A stretch of 64,000 bases of DNA from Rhizoctonia solani (taxonomy: Eukaryota > Basidiomycota > Agaricomycetes > Cantharellales > Ceratobasidiaceae): contig NC_057373.1 in the NCBI RefSeq assembly GCF_016906535.1, positions 434,001 to 498,000 on the forward strand, written 5' to 3'. Below the pieces are notes generated by a model. That model did no database searches. It saw nothing but the letters and a program-made list of their open reading frames with translations, and was not told the DNA's origin. Below, one piece after another: positions 55,549-64,000 of this stretch. Position numbers and translations under genes: made by a program. Within the stretch, counting starts at the first letter, position 1. Each line of letters opens with the position of its first letter.

Positions 55549-56219
55549 GGTTTTGCCTTCGAATGCTTGCTTCAACGCCCCGGTCATTGCCGAATGTGCG
55601 TGTGGTATTTCGAGCGTATGAACGTTTGGAAGGGCACGGAGTAGTTTCACGAATGGTGGAAGGACCTTGGACGTTTGGAACCGAGTAAGCGTGACTGTTA
55701 CCACTCTAACGGGCACCATAAGTAAAATAATAACAGTAAAAACCTCTGTTTTTTCACTTACTTGACGTATGGCCACAAGTGTTTGTTTCTCAACATCCCC
55801 TTACTCTTCCTTTCCATTGTCTGTCAGATACTGCGGAACCATTGGCCCTCGACGTTGGTGGTTAGACATACTTGAAAACGCTCCCAAAGTAACGGCAGAT
55901 AAATATCTCGTGCCAGTCGGCAGAGTTGCGACAGCGAACGCAAAACATCAAATCGCACAAAATAGTTCTCTGCGTCCTTCCAGTTTCCGATAAACGTAGG
56001 ATTCATCAAAATATGTATAGTTTTGATTTCTGGATAGTAGGAGAGAATCTGAGATACCAGTTCATTCGGTATTGCAAGGAAGCCTTGAGATGCGGTTGTT
56101 GTGGATGATGCAAACGTGTGGTCTAATACGGGTAAATTCTTGAATCCAGACTCTGATACTGAAGCGGGAGCTATTTTGACACGTTTTGTCCGCTTGGGGG
56201 GCATCGTTGTGGGCCTCAA

Positions 56220-58771
56220 TGGTTGTGGTGGTGATCAATATTCGTCTCCAAGTGTCAACATGAGAGTCATGTAGTTCTACGAAGCGCCCAGGGCAGTTCC
56301 TACGCGAGTATGGCTGCGTACTAGTACAAACAGTCAAATACTACAAATGTGTACAGCGAAATCTGCTGCCAAGTCTGGCCTCGTCATCTTCCACAGCCCG
56401 CGGACTACAACCTCAGTTTATAGAATCTCTTAATCCTAATAGTAATCAGCACATGCACACGAAAGGTAATCTGGGCTTCAATTGCGTGGCAATTTAACAT
56501 GCATGTACTGCAGGAGTATTTTGTATTCGACTCGTGCCTAGTTCAAAAATGTAGGCACAGAGCTATCCTGTATTTATTGGAGAAAAATGGCTAAATGGCC
56601 CAATTTCTGCTCCATGTCATGGTTGAGTACACATGATTGGCTCACTTGTATTCTGTTCAATTCCGCTGTTTCTACACATTCGTCGGATAGCTGTGTTCCT
56701 TTCGAACGATGATCTAAATGCACGCACTACTTACCTAGCTTCTTCCAGATCGGGTGAGCCAGGCTTTTCGTCCTGACTTTCATCTTTGATCATTCTCATT
56801 GCTACCAGATTTGCGACCAGAAACTCTCATCCGAATTGTTTCTTCCAACTACAAGACTCGCATCTAAAGCAGTGTTGACCGTAGAGGTTATGCATTCGTG
56901 ATGGATGTACGTACAACATTTCTAAAATCGGTCGTTTCCCGTTGGTATACGAATCGAAAATCTCGCCAGGAATCCTTCGTCGATACATGCCATAGGAAAC
57001 CAGCCACAAAACACAATATAGCATCGCGACCACACTCGGATCTTGGATAGCACAACGCATATATATAGAGCTATCTGTGCGATACAAACCACATCTCTTT
57101 TCTCATCTCAAGTTTATCGTGTTGACTAGGTTTCAGTCATTCGCTTCTTGTAAAACGCTGATTACACTTGAGTTATTTCATTTATGTATCACGATCTAAC
57201 TCAATACATCTATTATATACTAAGCCTTTCTTATAACTCTGAATCTACAGACTTCAGTCCTCACTGAAATCAAATGCTTAGCAATTCGACTAGCAGTAAA
57301 CTTCTCAGCAGAGAGGGATTGCAATACGCGCTGGGGTACAACGTGCCAATGTGGTAGATGTTTACTGTGAAGCGTCCAACGCTCATGTTGTGGCTATAAA
57401 CATTTCTGAATATCCAGATCATAAGAATCACACCTGATTAGTAAGCGACTCTTAGTTGTGTAGGTCGTGAACACGCGTACAGCCACAATAGTTTCGTTCC
57501 CGCGCATGTTTCGTTATTCCTTGCACCAATATCCATTTCAGGCGTAGGATTGGGTAACCTGGCACATAGTCGTTCAATGCAAGTGAATAAAACCTGAAGC
57601 TTCATAACATAAGTGCGGCTCAGAGGTGGGACGACGATTCCAATGGCATATTGAAGAACAAGAAAGTAATTTACCCGCATTATGTCGAGGGATATTACAA
57701 GAAATGGTGAGCAACTCTGTTCAGCACATTTGTGCTTGATATTTATCACTGGGAAGCGTCATCCGGCCTTCTTCTGGTATAGGTAGGTCAAAAAGATAAA
57801 TAGGATGAAGATTTTGAGCATGAGCAACATGTCACTTGTACCATACGCTGCTCGTAAGTGGTGATTGGCAGACGGGCTGACTCGTAATACATCGATTATC
57901 GGCGGATAGTTAGTTGAGCCAGGGTTGCATTCTGCTCTCAGTCAAATACGCATGATAGGTCTACCGCAAGGATGTATCACATACTGACAAATGGAGGGGA
58001 GGTGTAAAAGTGTAAATTAAAAGAAGCATGATGGCGGACGCGTAATGAATGTCGTCGATCATTCCTGATCGACGTTCACGTGATCGCGTTTCAGATAGGC
58101 TTATCGGCCCTGCTCTTATTCGCGGGCTTTGGCGGCACAGGACCGTGTCCAGAGCAACTGAGTTGGCCACTCCACTCCGAGTTTTTTCGCCTTTATTATT
58201 GTTGACTCCTAATCACCATCAGTATTTCAACAGAGAAATCCTCGTGCGCACAAAGTATTTCAGCCGGCTTTCCGCACTTTTCAGTAGCCAGTACGAGACG
58301 CGTCGAGTTTATCAAACGCCGGCAGCCTTGATCTACTGGGTCCCTAAGTGGCGCGAGGAATTCGCGGCCGCTTTGTATAAGTGATTGTAAAGCGATTGAC
58401 TCCCATAGAAAAACTCTTGATGGTTTTGTAGTTCTGTGTGTTTCTCGGCCACAGTTTAAGTGTTATCGTCCGAAGATCAAGGAGCAAAAAATCTTTGAAG
58501 CTGTATTCTTCCCAGATGGCTCTGAAGAACGCGAACTTTTACTCCCTATCATCACCATGGAGCATCTCAGTCACAGGTTGTATGAATGAATGTCTTATAA
58601 TAAAAGTAACATCAAACATAGTATTAGCGACAAAACTTTGTACTTTGTTATGGATCTACATGCATATAGCATCTCTCATCAATGATGCCTGTTCTCCGCT
58701 TTTGTATAAATAAAACATTATCATACGTCCTCATCAATGCGAGCCAATACAGATCAGCCAGAAAACAACAA
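56220..58771. other. 2.5-kb stretch without a supported gene
   Basis: Several open frames of 60-111 codons occur, for example 58,049-58,384 + and 57,438-57,749 -. None shows a domain, codon regularity or believable exon joins. The 5' flank of the F-box-like gene and the 3' flank of the NACHT gene lie at its ends. A degraded gene cannot be excluded. Confidence 0.4.
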
Positions 58772-61700
58772 TCAATCCACGATATAGCATCGAGACCACT
58801 GGTCGCCGATGCACAAGTTCTGCTTGGGTACAAACAATGTCCCAAACTGTGTGATAACAATTGAGGTATGTGGAGTGAGGCCGGAAGGTATGTCGGGTGG
58901 GAACCAAAAAAGTAAATCACCGTTCTTGTTGACTACCCAGCCATCCTCGCGACTGTGCCACCCGGCATAGATATCTGGGTTAACATAGGTCTCGATGGAA
59001 GTGGAATCACGATCATCAGAGCACTGCAAATTTAGCAAGAGCAAAAGCAAATTTGAGATGCGCAAGCTCTGGCCGACGAAGCGTTCATTTTTAATGGAGG
59101 CAACAAGGGAGCCATCGGGAGACTGGGCAATTGATTGGACTGAGTTCATATGAGTAGTAAGCAGCCGAGTTATATGACGTTCATCTTCGAGAGACTGGAC
59201 TTGGACGACGCCATCTACAAAGCCCATGATGATAGAGCGGCTGTCGTGCGAGAACTGCCATACTTTAGGGGCGGGATCAAACGGACCGGCGACTACGGAT
59301 CAATCCGCCGCACTCACAATCCGCCGCAATGTGCCATCTGAAGTATTGGAGATATAAGAACCATCCGGGGACGAGTCATGGGAGGGTGAAGAGGCAAGTG
59401 GTGCGACATAATTCAAATCCACCTGGCACGTGCCATCAGAGAGATCATAGATCTGATTCGTGGAACCTGATCCCAACGACACACACGTACCATCCGGCAA
59501 AAATGACGAAGACACCACCGGGTACGGGAAACGCCTCGACGGCGTGGGAATAGGCAAAACGCCTTCCCGCACGTTCCATAATCGGACGGTATCCAAAGAG
59601 CAGGAGATAAGTTGAGTGCCATCCAGTGAGTATTTGACGGGGCCAGCGGAGCCGACAAGTGGACCAGTAACAAGCATTTCACCACCGACCCTCCAGATTT
59701 GCATGCCCCATTTGGTAACAGATGCAATGGACCCGCCATCAGGTGAGAGTGCCATCGAGGTGATTGGGCCAATATCCTGACATAAAAGACCAATAGGCGA
59801 GCCATCCAACACGTTCCAAGTACGAATCGTCCCGTCATAGGATGCGCTGACAAGTCGAGAGCCGTCAGGAGTGAACACAGCGTATGTCACGCCCCCGGTA
59901 TGACCTTGCAATGGGGAGCTTGCGGGGGTGCCATCGGGGAAGCGCCACAGTTGCATCGTATGGTCGGCGGAGGCAGAGGCGATGAGAGTGCCGTCAGGTG
60001 AGAACGACACAAAATTGACTAAACCGCCATGACCTTCTAATGGGCCGAGCAGGAGCGTACCATTAGATACATCCCACACCCAGACTTTGTCGCTGGAACC
60101 CGAAGCGATGTGTTGGTTATCGGGGGAATAAGAAACAGAGACAACGGCCTCCGTGTGTTTCATTGGACTGCCAATAAGAGTGCCATTAAGTGGGTCCCAT
60201 CGTTGAATAGTGCAATCAGCCGATCCAGATGCAATATGTCTGCCATCGGACGAAAATATCACCGAGTTGACCCGATGGATGTGGCCTCGTAATGGTTCAG
60301 TAAGCTGGGTCCCGTCGTATGCATCGCGTATACTGACGGTCCCATCATCGCATCCGACTGCAACTCGACTACCGTCCGGTGAATAGGCAAGGGTGATTAC
60401 TGACGATGTGGTATTCCAGGTAGCCGCCGCCACCACTCCCGCCATCTCTCTACGTTCCATCAGGCTGCCCCTCAGTTCTAGTAAACCCCGCGCCCGACCC
60501 CAGTAGTTCGTGTATACCGTACTCCGCCCAGGGCAAAGAGCAAGTGCCGAGATGTAGATGTGTGGTGTCGACTGAGATGCTAAAGTAGAGGCATAATCCA
60601 TGATGAACTTGGTTGAATCCTCGATTAAAATTGATAATCCTCGCCGGGAGGAAGCAGTATCTAAGGACTAATGGCCCCAAAAGTCAGTGCAAGTCAGGAA
60701 AGGACGCTGCTCCACTCACTGCTAGCCATTTCTTAGCTGTCAATAATGCTGCAACCCCGACGGATAGCTCGCCCCGTAGATTGAGGACCTCGATCCAGAA
60801 CAGTAGCCTGTGTGAGAGAAAGTCACCGAGTGTCGTGGCAAATTCGTCCGACTGGGGCGCTAATCGAAGGTGGTTCGCCCAATTGCGGCACACGTATGCC
60901 AGAGCGGGCGAGATGTTCTTCTCGATTCGGTCCTGCAGGTCTTCGACTTTGTCGTCAGGGACGAACGATGATGGTAGGTCGCATATGTTCATTCGTAGCT
61001 GGTCCTCCATGACCTGGAAGCAACGGCGCGCCAATACTGGAATCTGCTCGACGACATTACAGAAGTACTCCCCGGACCTTTTCTGATCGAAGACGAACTC
61101 CTGGAGGGACATATGAAGCGTGGACGCAAGGCGAGTAGACTCTGAATATCTTATAATAGGAAGAAGCAAGCTGAGTGCATGCTCCACGCGGCGATGGTCA
61201 TTAGTATTGGATAGTATCGCAATAGTCTCGGCATGGATGGGTTCCTGCGCTAGTACCACCATGTGTATTACCATCCTAATGTCATCTCTTTCACGTCCCC
61301 ACAGCTCCTCATTGTCAACTGACGCTGATTGTCATATCCCCATATACATTGGATCAACCGGTTCGCTCCAGCTGGAGCATGGAGTCTCCAACAACGATTT
61401 TAACCGATCTTGTCCATTCCGGCGACGATTAAAATACCGCAAAAGGACCGCTGCATAGATGAATAGCACTCCCGACTTTTCTACAAGCAACTTGATGACT
61501 GCGTCCGATACATCAGGAGATATGGACGCTAGCCCTTCTCTCAGGCACAGCTCTATGTCTGCACTGACTAGTAGCGTCTCGATATCGTGAAGCAGCATAA
61601 CTGTTGAAGATCCAGGGTGTGCTCCCATTATTCTGACTATCTCTGGTATCGGTCGGCTTGTCACAAAGAACTTGATCGGCAACTGTGAAGCGTAACGGAA

Positions 61701-62993
61701 CGTCATCTCGAGAATTTCACCTATTACTTCCCGGTCTTTGCATTCGTCCAGGCCATCTATCACTACCACCTGGCTTCTGATCTTTGCCTTGTCCATCTCC
61801 TGTAGTGGCCCCGTGAGTAGGAGTTCAAACTCCTCTGTTATTCCCGACCTTGTTCGTGGATCCACGCCCAAGCTGTCGCACAGCCCACGCTGGAACGAAG
61901 GCGAATACCGCGCCAGTTGGTATGCAATCGTCGGTACGATCCTATTCACATCCTGACATTCGGCCGAATTCCGGGTACAGAAGAAGCTGGCAACCAGTAG
62001 ATCATTGTGCTCAAGCCGCTGCGAGAAGGTGGTCGCGATGGTTGTCTTGCCTGTTCCTGCCACACCATTCATCCAAAAAACTGAAGGCGCATCCGGGTCG
62101 CTGGCCCATTTGGCAAGGTCATCTAGGACTTGCGTTCGTGTACCTTCGGTGCATGTGCGTCTGCCTATGTCACTGGAAATCGCGGAGTCGAATACTGCCT
62201 CAGAGGCTGGGTATAGTTGTTGGGCTCGTGTGCTCTTTAGAGCCGATTAGCTGGGTAGAATCGGAAGAGTGCAAAATAAGCATGCACATACAACCATCAT
62301 TTCATTACCCATACACCAGGTGGCTGCGTTTAATTCACTCTGTTTGTATATAAAAACTCATTACTAGCCTCAATATCCCTTTATACACTCACCTTCAGCT
62401 GCTGAAATAGCGAGCATATCCGCCGATAGTGTTGCATTACTTCCTCCTCGTCCAGTTTTGCTGTCGCTGGTCCTCTAATTAGGGCATCAGGCCCCATACT
62501 TATCTTCATCCGTGCCGCCTCATTTTCAATCACCCTACACATCCCTTGAGTGTAATTCAGTATGCTTGGACATCAATCTACTTACTTGGCAATCTCAGAT
62601 ATATAACGAAACCTCCGATACGATCCTTCTTGCTTGAAGTATTCGGTGGCCGACTCTACTGACACCGCGAGATCGGTCGTTGAGTCCTTATAGTCGTGTT
62701 GTTTCTCGGTAGCGCCGGCTTCCTGTGTGCAAGCATATATCAATAAAAACTTCTCTGAAGAACAACGTCTGATACACCTCGATTGTTTCAAAAACATCTA
62801 TCAACGTAGTAGCCGCCGACCTCAGTGGATTGGGAGCACCCGATACATTGCTCAGAACCTTCAACGAAGCCACCAGTCTGCTCTCACCCTGAGCTCTATC
62901 TGTAGGCTCAGGTGAACCTAGACAGAATGCTTTGCGCAACCAATTCAAGGCCCGCTGTCTATTTGACTTTGAGATACGGTCCGTCGATGACAT
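58772..62993 (-). pseudogene. NACHT-WD40 STAND (NLR-like) protein with in-frame TGA codons
   Basis: A signal-transducing ATPase of the fungal NLR-like type. The N-terminal helical region starts MSSTDRISKSNRQRALNWLRK at 62,993 (four short exons to about 62,400; NPLRSAATTLIDVFETIE, YRRFRYISEIAK, YRRICSLFQQLK). The NACHT ATPase (62,090-61,340) has Walker A GVAGTGKTT, Walker B VVVIDGLDEC and the FFVTSRP sensor. A winged-helix-like region follows (61,274-60,700; HMSLQEFVFDQKRSGEYFC). Then a WD40 array of about eight repeats (60,600-58,900; HRVNSVIFSSDGRHIASGSAD and similar) and the family C-terminus GWVVNKNGDLLFWFPPD. In-frame TGAs at 61,332 and about 59,300 interrupt it; coding similarity and frame continue through both. 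It may be a recent pseudogene or carry sequence errors. Such proteins act in non-self recognition and cell death in fungi. Confidence 0.8.
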
Positions 62994-64000
62994 CCTTTTG
63001 ATTCATTCGCAATCGTAGAATGGAACAAGTTGCTTTTACCCTTGTCTGATTGATATGCATGGTCAAGGCGTGGGGTGCACGTTGTTGCAGGGTCCTGTTA
63101 GGATTCAACGGATATCTAATGTAAACCATTTATAGCCGAAGTTTTGGCAGTGTGTCAATTTTCAAACCGGTTTGTGCTCAAACATTGTGGTTTGTTCGGA
63201 CAAGGCAAATCTATGACATAAGCTCATCAGAACTGGAATTTTGGTGGACAATCCAAATATCCAAATTGAAATGTATGCAGCAGTGCTTAACCAGCAGATA
63301 ACCCTTGAGCTTACAACGAGTCCATGAGCTTCTTGAAAAGATGCAACTAGTTACGAACAGCCATGGAAGTGCTTTTCTTTTCATTTCGCCCTTAAGCTTG
63401 AGCTCCAAATGTCTTTGTTCGCCGTCACTCCTGCCAATATAACCTGCTGCCTGGCATCAGGTGCTGTATATAATCCGACGATCTATTGTGGAATCAAACG
63501 CATTGAATCAACAAAGTCCATAGCTTATCCTCTGCCCGCTCGTCCTCGCCTGCCACGAGACCCAGACCGGTGAGGTTGGGGAACCCCCGCGGCTGCGAAG
63601 CAGCGAGGGTGGACCGGGGGCGCCCGACCGCGAGTCTGGCTCGTGGGTGGGCGGCTCAAACCAGCTCTCGTAGCTTATGGGATGGTGTGTGAGATAAAAA
63701 CGACACGCAAAGGCGTGCCGCGGCACTCGGTGTGTACGAGGCCAGACGATGGGGGAGGTCGGTCGCAAGTCGACACGGCACGAAGCGGTCCTCACGTGAC
63801 TCGCTGCATACTCCGGCTAAGTCGCTGTTTTGCGACTCCACAGGCTTCGTCGCAAAACGTCCAGATGTGCATGTGCGTACAATAAGAATCTCATCCGCGA
63901 TGCTCCAGGTGCCTGCGCTTAGGTCGATCTTTCCGTAGACGAAGTCAAGGTATGAATTTCAACGTGCTTTTTTACACTTACCGGCAGCTGTCGAAACAGT
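62994..64000. other. Right flank; GC-rich inverted repeats, no gene
   Basis: This contains the 5' flank of the NACHT gene. From about 63,540 the sequence turns GC-rich, with an imperfect inverted repeat (CCACGAGACCCAGAC at 63,553 and GTCTGGCTCGTGG at 63,634-63,646). A perfect 10-bp stem follows (GTTTTGCGAC 63,827-63,836 and GTCGCAAAAC 63,849-63,858). It resembles the edge of a dispersed non-coding repeat; open frames within it have no motifs. Confidence 0.45.

Larger units (their letters stand above)
49294..56219 (-). pseudogene. F-box-like agaricomycete protein, interrupted by a copia element
   Basis: The first exon (56,219-55,825) has a basic start (MPPKRTKRVKIAP) and the F-box-like IPNELVSQILSYYPEIKTIH ... 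RSLSQLCRLARDIYLPLLWERF. An in-frame TGA follows near 55,826 (after QWFRSI). Coding then continues (RKSKGMLRNKHLW) and, after an intron, VVTVTLTRFQTSKVLPPF ... LPNVHTLEIPHAHSAMTGAL. The copia element is inserted at 49,982-55,548 within the GGTTT target. Beyond it the same protein resumes (FPTIQRIILPTCAHEILRCC, CNEDDGG) and finishes with FPSLRIIEIDYSEGVQ and an acidic-basic tail ending KELPVEDSD at 49,294. The family is common in agaricomycetes, with an F-box and degenerate leucine-rich repeats; substrates unknown. The insertion should abolish function. Confidence 0.7.

Noticed and set aside
58049..58384. 111-codon plus-strand frame
   Set aside because: Open but without recognisable motif or supporting context; could be chance.
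1..64000. CRISPR arrays, operons, bacterial-type signals
   Set aside because: None seen; spliced genes and chromoviruses show eukaryotic nuclear DNA.

Overview
The window looks like nuclear DNA of a basidiomycete, most likely an agaricomycete of the Rhizoctonia/Ceratobasidiaceae type. The genes carry many short (about 50-65 nt) GT-AG introns, often with CTAAC-like branch points. The content fits too: a CHAT-domain remnant, a NACHT-WD40 protein, a PNGase A-like secreted amidase, an agaricomycete F-box-like protein, chromodomain Ty3 elements and a CaaX mating-pheromone precursor. The organism assignment is an inference from this content.

Layout. 1-13,750 is a gene arm. It holds a decayed CHAT protein, a 33-codon pheromone precursor, a glutathione S-transferase, a small membrane protein, an RBM39/Rsd1-type splicing factor divergently paired with an SH3-PX-BAR sorting nexin, a 206-bp foldback element, and relics of an MFS transporter and an alpha/beta hydrolase. 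14,504-35,364 is a nested transposon island. A Ty3 chromovirus on + (element A) is split by a 173-bp TG...CA element and by a complete Ty3 chromovirus on - (element B, target duplication CAAAT). Beside it lie a truncated Ty3 on - (element C), two inverted copies of another LTR (D), a Ty1/copia fragment, a second copy of the 173-bp element, two clean solo LTRs and a tandem duplication. 34,680-40,304 carries three paralogues of a gene family I do not recognise; one is cut by a solo LTR and one has premature stops. 40,733-49,055 holds a helical-bundle protein, a PNGase A-like amidase, a sugar transporter and a Dlt1-like membrane protein. 49,294-56,219 is an F-box-like gene interrupted by a full-length Ty1/copia element with identical LTRs. 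58,772-62,993 is a NACHT-WD40 STAND protein with in-frame TGA codons.

Main points. (1) The 173-bp element occurs twice with perfect 5-bp target duplications and one unoccupied paralogous site; it carries a tRNA-like A-box/B-box module but has LTR-type ends. (2) Both Ty3 families show a Tf1-like self-priming arrangement: 13-14 nt next to the 5' LTR are exactly complementary to a stretch about 30 nt downstream of the LTR TATA box, and the pairing co-varies between families. (3) Most broken frames, including those in the young element B, are single-base changes, several at homopolymers, so sequencing or assembly error is a serious alternative to pseudogenisation.
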